DNA of 64,000 bases, from positions 403,104-467,103 of the forward strand of contig LNAC01000136.1 in NCBI GenBank assembly GCA_002007465.1, written 5' to 3'. Both the position numbers and the translations under genes were made by a program. A model generated the notes under the pieces. It saw only the letters and a list, made by a program, of their open reading frames with translations. It had not been told where the DNA came from and did no database searches. How positions within the stretch are numbered: position 1 is the first letter of the stretch; the number at the start of each line of letters is the position of its first letter. The DNA comes from Ailurus styani (lineage: Eukaryota > Chordata > Mammalia > Carnivora > Ailuridae). This document shows, piece by piece, positions 55,200-64,000 of the stretch.

Positions 55200-56095
55200 G
55201 CCCGTGCGAGATGCCGTGTGATCGATCTGTCACCGAGGCACCGTGGTCAGCAGAGATGCGCAGGGGCACCGAGAACGCGTTTAAGCAGATTCTGCCCTGT
55301 CTCGTTCTGAGTGGACTTTGTCACTGGGCTCGTGCGGTTTGCTCCCTCCGGCGGGAGCTCGTGTGCGCCGTTCCTCCTTCATCCTGTGCTGGTGGGGCCG
55401 GCCTGACACCATATTAAATCTCCCTGATGCCTGCAGACTCCTCCTCCTTTACCTCCTTAGCTTGCAGATAGCTGACCTTTCTTTCATTCCACTTACTCAC
55501 GAAATCCCATTGCTTCTGTGAACCTGACCTAGTTGGAAAAGAACAAGCGAATTCCCCACGCTCTCCCCTGCCATCGGAGCGTTCACTTCTCGTTAATTGC
55601 TTCCCATGCAAGAGTGGCTCTGCCCCTTCCTGTGTGTAGTGCAAATGGCGGCATGATGCGTTCCTCCACGGACAGGGACAAGGGCCTTATCTGTCATGGG
55701 TAGGATCGTGAGTAGTATTTTTACAGCACCAGCACGCACTTCTATCATCCTGTCCCCAGCTGTACTCTCAGTTGCGGTTACCTTATTGACTGTCACGTCG
55801 TCCGCACTCACAACACCGCGTCTGCACGTTCTCACGCGTGGCTGTGAGTGACAGCCATGCTCTTCCCTGGGCCTGTCCAGCGAGGCCACCTGGGAAATGT
55901 CTGCTCCTATGTCGAACGCCAGACCATACGATGCTTCCCTGTGTGACTCTTTGTATCATTCTCCTGTTTCCTCCAGCTCCTGTGGTGTGATTCGGTTGTC
56001 CCACAACCGCCTCACTTGCTCCGCTTGTCCCTTTGTCTCTGGTGTCCAGCAGTGAGCATGGAAGGACTCTCAGTAAATGTCGAATACACTCGAAC
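55200..56095 (+). other. CpG-bearing DNA with a possible L2/MIR tail
   Basis: The end 'GGTGTCCAGCAGTGAGCATG…CTCAGTAAATGTCGAATAC' resembles the L2/MIR ending '…CAGTAAATGTTTGTTGAAT'. The rest is unassigned. The minus-strand 191-codon frame at 55783-56358 is the longest in the window. It is Arg/Gly/Ser-rich, has no motif I recognise and overlaps the probable repeat tail, so I do not call it a gene. Confidence 0.35.
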
Positions 56096-56789
56096 GCATC
56101 TTGCGTTGCAGAGAGACGGCCCGCTCTGCCTCCATACGCCGGTGTTCGCACATGTTCTCTTCCTCTGGCTGGGAGTTGAGGGAGAGCGTGTTTTCCTTCC
56201 TCACCCTTCATGGGTCTGTTCTCATTATGGGTTGGGAGAGGCTGAAAACCAGAACTTAAAATTCTGAGAAGAGCCTCCGTAACAGAGCGCCGCTGGTCGG
56301 AGAGGGTTACGGTGCCTGCTCTGGAAATTGATCTTCTCATAGGAAGTAAGGCTTTCAAAGTAAGGAATCCTCATCCTTAAAGGAAAACATTAATCTTCTG
56401 GAGTTTGAAACCGTTTTCTCAGCTCTTCCTGCATTCCAAGGATGTGAGAGAGGAAGCTGGGTGTTTGTCGTCTGTAGCAGATCACGACAGGGTCATAGCA
56501 GGATGTTGGGGCTTTAACTTTGCACAAAGAATCAACAGCTTCTTTCTAGTGGTTACCTTCAGATTCCCTGTCTGTCTATTTCTCCTTCAGTTTTGGGCCT
56601 CATAGGTTTCAGATGGAACGATGCTGGGTTTCAGTCTAAAATAGTAATATCACCTAGTTTTTATCAGATTGTTGGGGGGATGGAAGGAGTTAACATAGGT
56701 AAAGCACTTTAGAACAAAGCCTGGGGAACAGATTGTGCCCAATACACACATTACTCTTGTTTGACGTGCGTGTTCTTTTGTAATTTGTA
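56096..56789. other. Unique DNA
   Basis: Ends with '…GTAAAGCACTTTAGAACAAAGCCTGG'-type words near 56700 that suggest a faint MIR 3' half. No gene. Confidence 0.35.
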
Positions 56790-56990
56790 TTTTTTATTGA
56801 AGTACAGTTGACATACAGCGTTATCATAGTTTCAGTGTACAAAGCCGCGATGCGACACTTATATACATTACAAAATGATTGCCACCCTAAGTCTTGTTAC
56901 CATCTGTCACCAAAGTTATCACGATGTTATTGACTACTGTTGTTATTAGTATTTAAGAATGAAAAAATGATAACCTTTGATTTAAAAAAA
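56790..56990 (-). mobile_element. L1 3' UTR fragment
   Basis: 'TTTTTTATTGAAGTACAGTTG', 'ACATACAGCGTTATCATAG', 'TTTCAGTGTACAAAGC', 'CATTACAAAATGATTGCC' match the antisense 3' end of mammalian L1 (…TTGACATACAATGTTATATTAGTTTCAGGTGTACA…). Confidence 0.75.
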
Positions 56991-57934
56991 AGGGAAATAA
57001 AAACATTTCACATGAAGGACTTTATTTATCCTGGACATGGCTTATTCGTGGACCCACTGAAGGTAGTAGCTTAGAAATCCTCATTGTCAGAAGAGAAACA
57101 TCACCTCTTGGTTTGGAGTACGAACTGATCACTGCCCTCAGTATGTCAAACAGCAAATCCCAACCAAAAAGTCTGCTGAATATTTTAGGCAAAGTTACCA
57201 CTAGCAAGCACTTCCTTTATGTCCTATAATTCTAAAGGATTAGATTTAATGACCCTGTAAATCTAAAGGTTTATAATTCCCATAAAAGAATTTAATCCAT
57301 AAAATTCTTCTAAGTGATACGAAGGAGGCAAATTAAATACCTGTTTTCATTGTTTCGTATTTACCCTAGTCAAACTTTTGATGAGGTTTTTTTTTTTGAG
57401 AATTTTTCTTTCCCTGAAGTATCAAGCAAAATTCATAAATGGTTTACCAAATTTTGCATTAATAGAATTTACCACTTAGAGTTATTCACATTTGCTTTGC
57501 ATCTGAATAGAAACAGAGCATAACAACTGTTTTTCTCTGATGACCTGGGGGGAGGGAGGGGAGTAAAGACTGCAGAAAATCTCCGGCTCCCAGACACCTA
57601 TCTTGGAGCAGTGTCTGTGATTCTGAACATTGTCGGTGCTGCTCGTGGAAAGTGTGTCAGGCCTGTATCTTAAACTCTTTCAGCCTTTCTGTCTTGCGAG
57701 CCATCACTCTGTGGTTCTGCAGGAGAGACCTGATGATTTAGCAGAAATCATGCCGTGGTCAGGACCGGATTTCACGGAGATCGAGCTTGGTCACCCAGAG
57801 TGCTAATGGCAGTTTTCTCTGGACACTGCTGTTGCCTTCCTTAGAAAGGCCTTGTTACCGTGTTGGGGGTTAGCCTGGGAAGGACCCAGGGCATTTTGTC
57901 AGCCTCATATCACCGTGGCAGGAAGCTGAGGCCT
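56991..57934. other. Unique DNA
   Basis: AT-rich to 57540, then mixed. No repeat or gene recognised. Confidence 0.35.
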
Positions 57935-58250
57935 TGTTGCCAGGCCTGGTTTTGCCATCGGTCGGCTCTGGATTTAGCCTGGTCTCTTGACAGCTCTGGG
58001 CTTCAGCGTCTCCGTTTGCAATAAGTGAGGGACTTGAGGTGGAGGCTCTGGAAGGCCTTTGGGAGCTCCGGAGTCTAAAGTTTTGTGCCCTGTTACCTCC
58101 AACATTGCTGTGGAATATGACCGGCTTTCTTGAGCGCTGATGTGAGTTCATCAGGGTCTGATGTTAACGTCCAGGACATTCTGAGACCTGGGGGAAGTCA
58201 CACAGCTGGTAACAGCGTTAGTGAGCCTGACTCTTGGTATCATTCTCCTG
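57935..58250 (+). mobile_element. MIR-like fragments
   Basis: 'CCTGGTTTTGCCATCGGTCG', 'GCTCTGGGCTTCAGCGTC', 'AAGTGAGGGACTTGAGG', and farther on 'AAGTCACACAGCTGGTAAC' match different MIR parts. Probably one or two old copies. Confidence 0.5.
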
Positions 58251-58379
58251 TTGTCCCGGGCCATCGGGATGCTTCTGGAACACGGTGTGAAAATCCCCGC
58301 GCCCTCATTTCTGTTCCATAAGCCCTCCTGGGATGGCATGGTGGGCACGTCGCCAGCGCGTTAGAAGCACCTCCCTTTC

Positions 58380-58748
58380 CTTGGACACTTCCCAAATGAA
58401 AGGAAGATGACTTCCCATTAACCGGAATTCTCTAAAACCATCTGCCACGTGGCTGAGCTGAATGAATTAGGAAAAAAAACTCCTGAGGATGGAAATGTAG
58501 TTACAGTGCCTCTTCCAACAAAAGCCGGCCGAACTGTCTCCATGATGTTACCGTTGGCTGGTACCGAATGCGAGCGGAGGATAAAAGTGGACTTTCAAAA
58601 TCGCACGATCCGCTCAGGGGACGAGGAGACGGAACCGTTGTCATTACGTAGTTTCCAAGGCATCTTAAACCTTTTTCTGGAAGAAAGCGTCACGTCTTGT
58701 GCCCCTCAATTAAGTAGGACACATAAGACTTGTGACCAGATGTTTTGA
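58380..58748 (+). other. Unassigned CpG-rich segment with a 99-codon frame
   Basis: Frame 58449-58748 opens MAELNELGKKTPEDGNVV and closes SRTHKTCDQMF. The codon composition is not obviously repeat-derived and the segment keeps many CpGs with no transposon. I do not recognise the translation. A conserved non-coding element is as likely as an exon; no Kozak match or splice site decides. Confidence 0.2.
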
Positions 58749-59100
58749 TTTGTTGAGAAGGGAGCACTGAATGTTTGTGACACCGAGGGACAGTGACAGT
58801 CGGCTGGGGCATTCAGCAGCGGGTGCGTGCTGGGGCAGCAGCGACGGCAGGGGCCGTGCCACTGCTGGTCCTAAGCTCGGTGGCGGTCATTGTCCTCGTT
58901 GCTTGTTTCTGTCCCCGGGGCCAGCCGGCTGTAGCCATTACTTCCTTCTTTTGATAGCCACAACATTGATTATCTGTTCGAACACCCACCGAACACAGGC
59001 AGATTAAATGCCGGAAGAGGATTACTTTCCTTAACAAAGCAGTCGCACACGAACTCTCTGCTCGTGCTTTGTTTTTGTTTTAAGAGAAGAAGGCCTGCGG

Positions 59101-59160
59101 CTGGGTGTAGGTGTGTGAGGGTGTGTGTGGCGGGGTGGGGGGGGGGGGGTGGGGAGACTG
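59101..59160 (+). repeat. TG/G-rich tract with 13 G run
   Basis: GTGTGTGAGGGTGTGTGTGG followed by CGGGGT and 13 Gs at 59137-59149. Strong potential for a G-quadruplex. A 12 C run lies at 59316-59327. Confidence 0.9.
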
Positions 59161-59404
59161 GCCGGGAAGCAGGTCCGAATCCGAAAGGCAAGGCTCGCAC
59201 TGTGAGAAAGGGCAGAGGGGAGACCGGCCTCTCCACCACTCGGGTTTTTTGTCTAATTGACACCAACTTCTGGACGTTGCCTTAAAAACAATGAACTATT
59301 TTCAAAGCATACAGACCCCCCCCCCCCGTATCATAAAGATGGAAATAACAATAAACACCCAGAGGTGATTTTGTTGAGAGACAGCAGGGAATGATTGGGG
59401 GCTC

Positions 59405-59480
59405 TGGCACTTGGACGCACATCAGAGGCATCTCAAGAACTTGCCAAAATACACTTGGCCCCACACCTCCAGGGCTGGGC
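59405..59480. mobile_element. MER5-like fragment
   Basis: 'GGCACTTGGACGCACATCAG', 'GGCATCTCAAGAACTTGCC', 'AAAATACACTTGGCCCCAC' resemble MER5 '…GTGCATCAGAATCACCTGGAGGGCTTGTTAAAACACAGA…GGGCCCCACCC'. Confidence 0.55.
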
Positions 59481-61603
59481 CCCCCCTGTGTGCAGTCCCC
59501 GGGCTGGGCTGGGCTGGCGCTGAGTCTCTGAGCGGCAGTGGGGGAGGGCTCTGCTGCACCTGCACTCCCTCACCTGACCTGCCACGTCATCACCAGTGGT
59601 GTCCAGCTGCTGTTGTTGGAGTATGTGATTTTGTCCCTAACCTACCTTAAAAATATTTTTTTCATGTTTCTTAAATCCTCTCCCTAGTGAATTATAGGGA
59701 ATTGCTCACTTTGATAGGGCTCTTAAAAATACATCTAATATTTCTCTCCTTGCATTCTTGGAAGTGTTTTTCATGGTTTCCCATTCTCAAGTTTGTCTTT
59801 TGGTTTGAGTCACTAGCGTGACAACCTGATTTTTTGTTGTTGTTCATTACTTATTAATAGACAATTCTTAGACACTTACCTATGAATTATTAAGCAATAA
59901 TACATGGAGTGAAACACATGTTGAGTTTAGTCCATTGACACCTTTCTGATTTAGCATGGTAAACTGAATCTGAACGACATTACGAAAATTAAGTACATAT
60001 ATAATTAATGGATATTTTGTATTGAAATTTGATAAATAACTTCAAGAATAGCTTTATAAAAGATAAAAATTGAATTTTTTCCTGTAATCTTAATTTTCAT
60101 TTCCTAACTGTTCTAAGTCGATCACTTGAAAATATTAAGAGTCCTTTGGAATAAAGGTACAACATTTGTATATTGCTAATATACCTGTTTTCTGTTTTAC
60201 TGTTTGTATCCCACTGGCATTTTTGTTGTAGAATCACTTAAATTTGGGAGAAGGGAAGAGAATCTTTTGCAAAACAAATATCATCTGTTGTGCTCTTTTT
60301 ATTTTCATTTTGGACCTGACATATGCAGGAAAAATTCTCTGAAAATGCAATTTAAGAGGTTTCTTTATTTTCTTCTCTGTTTTCTAAAACCGTTAGGTCA
60401 TATTCTATCCCAGAGTAACTTTTAGAACAACAGCAATAACTTAAACATAAAGATGAGTCTATTTCCTGCTTAGATGCAACCCACCTGTAGGCATACTTTT
60501 CTGCTTTATTAAGTAGGGTGGAAGAATGCAAAATCCAGATACTACCCAAGAGACTTTTTAACAAACAGGGAATTGGACATATTTGTGTTTTATCTTATTG
60601 CTCACTCATGATGAACCTAATGATCATCCAAGGCCTTTGGGCAGGTAGCTAGAAGGAGTGGGGGTGAGGAGCAGAGCTTCTTTGTAGTGTAAAGACCAGA
60701 GATCAGCCTGCAATGAATGCCGTCCACCTAAGCCAGGATCAGTAGACCTGCTGTGTGTCATATTGATCCGTGGGGCAGAGTGAATGCTCAAAGAGCTTAT
60801 TTAAGAAGCTATGAGATCACTTTCTTTGAGATCACCCAGAACTCTTGGATCTGGTGACTCATGGAGGCAAGCAAGCCCCTTCATAGTCTTTGGCATGCAT
60901 TGAATGTGGAGAATCAGGAGGGAGGGCAGTGGAAAGGTTCTTGGAGTTCCGTCTTTGCAGCCCTACCTCTTTAAGGAGCCCTTTCTCTGGTATCCAAGTG
61001 AGGGACTGAGAACACATGGAGCTTTACATGGAGAAATTGACCATCTACATGAAAACATTTTAGCTAAATAAGCTGTATAGCAAGAGATACTTTGTCATGT
61101 ATAACTTGTAAAATAACTGTGAAGGTTATTTGTGAAAGGTGAGTGTAAGTGTGTCGTCAGCAGTGGCCAATGGATTAAAATAAACGAATGAAGATGATTC
61201 TAGTTGACTGTAGACATGGTTGACTATATTCAGCTTTTATATTTTGTACATGTTCCTTAAATAACATATACTGGAGTGAAGATAGGGGATATGAATCTGC
61301 CCTCCACAGTGCTTTTCATCTTATCCAAAGAATTCAGATTTTTTCCAAGTGAAAAAGAGTTGTTTTATAGCTTGTTTGTAATAAAGTACAGGCGCTTCCA
61401 CTGACAACACAGTAGTTGTAGTAGCTGCCCATTATTCTGTTTTGTGGATGGGATCTGATATATTGTACTGAGACCCTTTGTAGTGATTGGTTTAGGTTTT
61501 AAAGTTTCTACCTGTTATGTTCTAACTTTACTTTTTTTCCCAGCCATGGGAAGAACATTGCATTGACTAACCCTGTACTATTTACTATTTAAAAAAAAAA
61601 AAA
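59481..61603. other. Unique, largely AT-rich DNA
   Basis: Over 2 kb with no young repeat. A short GGGCTGGGCTGGGCTGG run lies at about 59500. No gene called. Confidence 0.35.
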
Positions 61604-62115
61604 TTTTTTTTTTAGATTTTAATTTTATTTTTTCAGTGTTCCAAGATTCATTGTTTATGCACCACACCCAGTGCTGCATGCAGTACGTGCTCTCCTTAAC
61701 ACCCACCACCAGGCCCACCCGTCCCCCTACCCGCCTTCCCCTCTAAAACCCTCAGTTTGTTTCTCAGAATCCATAGTCTCTTGTGGTTCATCTCCCCCTC
61801 CGATTTCCCCCAATTCACTTTTCCTTTCCTTCTCCTAATGTCCTCCATGTTAATCCTTATGTTCCACAAGTGAAACCGTGTGATAGTTGACTTTCTCTGC
61901 TTGACTTATTTCACTCAGCATAATCTCCTTCAGTCCTGTCCATATTGATACAAAAGTTGGGTATTCACCCTTTCTGATGGCTACGTAATATTCCATTGTA
62001 TATATGAACCGTATCTTCTTTATCCATTCGTCTGTTCAAGGGCATCTGGGCTCTTTCCACAGTTTGGCGATCGTGGCCATCGTTGCTGTGAACATTGGGG
62101 TACAGATGGCACTTA
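61604..62115 (-). mobile_element. 5'-truncated carnivore L1 (3' end)
   Basis: Poly-T, 'CCAAGATTCATTGTTTATGC', 'ACCACACCCAGTGCTGC', 'TTAACACCCACCACCAGGCC', 'GATGGCTACGTAATATTCC', 'TTGTATATATGAACCGTATC', 'TTTATCCATTCGTCTGTTC', 'GTTGCTGTGAACATTGGGGT' give the antisense of a carnivore L1 3' UTR and the last part of ORF2. Confidence 0.92.
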
Positions 62116-62119
62116 TTTT

Positions 62120-62271
62120 CACTTTTATTTATTTGAGACACAGAGCATGAGCTGGGGCGGGGCCGAGGGGGCGGGAGGGTGGAGGAGCAGAAGGAGAAGC
62201 AGACTCTCTGAGATCATGACGTGAGCTGAACGAAGTCAGTTGCTTAACCGACTGAGCCACCCAGGTGCCCC
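62120..62271 (-). mobile_element. CAN-SINE, shortened
   Basis: 'CACTTTTATTTATTTGAG', G-rich body, 'CTGAGATCATGACGTGAGC', 'CTTAACCGACTGAGCCACC', 'CAGGTGCCCC'. The stretch with 'GAGCAGGGAGCC…GATCCCAGG' is deleted. It abuts the truncated 5' end of the L1. Confidence 0.9.
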
Positions 62272-63608
62272 TGTACATACATCTTTTGACACTAGTTAAC
62301 TGATTCTTTTATGAAAAGTATATTTATTTAGTGAAAAACAAGTGCAGCGCATGCACATGGTAAAAAATTTCAAATAGCACAGATGTATAAAGTGAGAGGA
62401 AAATCCTGCCTTTCCTTTCCCCATCTCCTCCCTAGAGATAACCACTTCTAAACATTTTCTCACGTATCTGTACAGACGTTTTTAGTTTTTAATGCGTGAG
62501 AAGGAAGACACTGAAATAACCCAAGATGTGGAATGGATGGATAGTAGGGTGGAGAATGAGCCTAGAGTGTAGCTGGTCCCTCATGGGGCATGCATACCAG
62601 AGCCAAGGGCTGTTGGTGTGGATTTCAAAGATGGAATTTAAATATGTTGTCATGTTTGCCTGGATCACATAGAGATAGCCATCAAGTGTGGTGGCATGGG
62701 CACAAATCAGGAGCTCATCAGCACAGAGAAAGTGTGAGCAGGCTTACCCTTTTGCAGACAGAGAATGATGTAGTTCCCCGAATGGGAAATTCCTCTTGTA
62801 GGGAACTGGGAACTTGGTGACGAGTTTAGAGCTGACCAACATATGGATATGAGCTTAATGGAATCATTTATAATGGTCTGCAGAGTAGCATTGTTTCAGG
62901 ATGGGAACCTGGTGAGAACATTACATTATGTAGTTTAAACCAGATATGATGAGGTTTTTTAATATGGGAAGAGGCAGGGTCAAGAGGAAAGTCCATCTGT
63001 AAGAAATAAAGTACAGGAAGAAGTGATGGGGAGAGGGGTGGTTTTATACCAGATGGGGTAAGACGTGGGCACACGAAGCTGGATTCTTTTCTGAGGCTAG
63101 TTTTTCCTCTCCTTCCTAGAGTCCAAGACAAAAGCCAGACTGCAGGGAATCTAAGAGGGAATTGGAAAACAGGATTCTGAACCAAGGCAGAGCTTTCTTT
63201 GGGTTTGAATATGAGCAAAGATAAAGGAAATCAGCCAAAGTTTCCTGCCCATGAGGAGGATTGGCATGTGAGTCTCTTAATGTTTTCCTTTAAAGGAAAG
63301 TGATGGTCCAGCTCTGTTGGACCCGGTAGTCCTAACCTTCCACGCTCTCTACCGATGGAACCACAGCCTTCCTCTCCAGTAGCTCACCTGAACCCACTTC
63401 CCCAGGGCTGTGGCCTGGGCTGAGAGGTTGATGCTGGCCCTGCCCCAGCTCCCGTGATCCCCTCTTTCCCTCATATAGCGAGAGGCCTGCATTGCTGCTG
63501 ACCCAGGGTGTGGTCCCTCCTGACTGCTGGCTTCCCTCTTGTACCCTGCTGCGCGTCCCCCTTCTCATCCCTGGCCCGAGAGAATCTAAGCCCACGTCTT
63601 TCCCTAGG
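62272..63608. other. Unique DNA
   Basis: At 62300-62480 'AAGTATATTTATTTAGTG…' and 'AACATTTTCTCACG' may be a faint old L1/LTR tail. The 116-codon minus frame at 62868-63218 shows no motif. No gene called. Confidence 0.35.
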
Positions 63609-63618
63609 GTTTCAGAAT

Positions 63619-63813
63619 ATTTTTTTTAAGATTTTATTTATTTATTTATTTGACAGAGAGAGAGAGAGAGAGAGATCACAAGTAGGCAGAGAGGCAGGCA
63701 GAGAGAGAGGAGGAAGCAGGCTCCCCGCTGAGCAGAGAGCCCAATGCGGGCCTCGATCCCAGGACCCTGAGACCATGACCTGAGCTTAACCTACTGAGCC
63801 ACCCAGGCGCCCT
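63619..63813 (-). mobile_element. CAN-SINE, young subtype with small deletion
   Basis: 'TTTAAGATTTTATTTATTTA', (AG)n, 'CACAAGTAGGCAGAGAGGC', 'GCGGGCCTCGATCCCAGGACC', 'TTAACCTACTGAGCCACCC', 'AGGCGCCC'. About 14 bases of 'GCCGAAGGCAGAGG' are missing before TTAACC. Target duplication GTTTCAGAAT (63609-63618 and 63816-63825). Confidence 0.95.
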
Positions 63814-63825
63814 GAGTTTCAGAAT

Positions 63826-64000
63826 TTGAATTCAGCCTGGTTCCCGCCGTAGGGTACTTCCATGACCACCTGCCTCACTGCCCCGTAGCCCTGAGCCCCC
63901 TAGCGCTGCTTCTCTCTTTCTCACTTCCATTTCACCCTTAACCCTCCCGTCGCCCCCCACACCTGGGTGAAGCTATCCCTGACCTGCTCTCTTCAGGTCT
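63826..64000. other. C-rich unique end of window
   Basis: C-rich non-coding DNA, possibly a very old L2 (…'GCTATCCCTGACCTGC'). Nothing firm. Confidence 0.3.

Noticed and set aside
55783..56358. 191-codon minus-strand frame, longest in the window
   Set aside because: No known motif, overlaps a probable L2/MIR tail, and GC/CpG-rich DNA makes long chance frames more common.
1..64000. CRISPR array, bacterial operon, phage or tRNA genes
   Set aside because: The DNA is mammalian; tRNA-like boxes belong to SINE heads and regular repeats are microsatellites or assembly overlaps.

Overview
This 64 kb window is vertebrate nuclear DNA from a caniform carnivore. About thirty tRNA-derived CAN-SINE copies are scattered through it, each with the 'GGGGCGCCTGGGTGGCTCAG' head or its complement, a CT-rich body and an (AAATAAA)n/poly-A tail. 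One SINE subtype carries a 'GAGGCTTTAACCCACTGAGCC' block (read on the + strand as inserted here), which I associate with mustelids from memory only. Carnivore-type LINE-1 copies, MIR, L2 and MER5-like fossils complete the picture. I found no complete protein-coding gene, rRNA, tRNA gene or CRISPR. Long ORFs fall in repeats or are low-value chance frames. The window is therefore intergenic or intronic. The one stretch that reads like real protein is a possible last exon on the minus strand at 18434-18527.

Layout. Kilobases 0-4: a SINE, a 494 bp segment present twice across a single N, and T-rich DNA of unclear origin. 4-9: mostly unique DNA, two SINEs and a solitary LTR (7669-8208). 9-21: mostly unique DNA with a MER5 fragment, three SINEs, a 22 bp minisatellite at 12.2 kb, (TG)30 at 14.9 kb and a MIR. 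21.6-24.3: SINE cluster, three N gaps and an L2. 24-36: unique DNA with SINEs, nested SINEs at 30 kb, several MIRs and a candidate conserved element near 35.2 kb. 36.8-42.3: LINE-1 territory, with an old L1 split by a younger one, an AT-rich palindrome and a third, better preserved L1. 42.3-43.1: tandem and nested SINEs with two N gaps. 43.1-46: unique DNA with a Z-DNA-type tract and a short CpG-rich patch. 46-51.7: one long ancient L1 interrupted by seven SINEs. 52-64: mostly unique DNA with MIR, MER5 and L1 fragments and two terminal SINEs.

Main points. (1) There are nine single N characters. Five have sequence immediately after the N that repeats the sequence immediately before it for 70 to about 494 bp (838, 21708, 22036, 30298, 42823), and 42461 lies inside a related tandem duplication. 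These look like unmerged contig-end overlaps, not biology. (2) All recognised L1 pieces and all nine copies of the apparently youngest SINE subtype point to the minus strand. (3) One SINE is bordered by a 56 bp imperfect direct repeat, far longer than a usual target-site duplication. (4) A 22 bp minisatellite carrying ATTGG (inverted CCAAT), a near-perfect 21 bp-arm palindrome and a 42 bp strictly alternating purine-pyrimidine tract are the clearest non-repeat structures. I do not see a new multi-gene system here.
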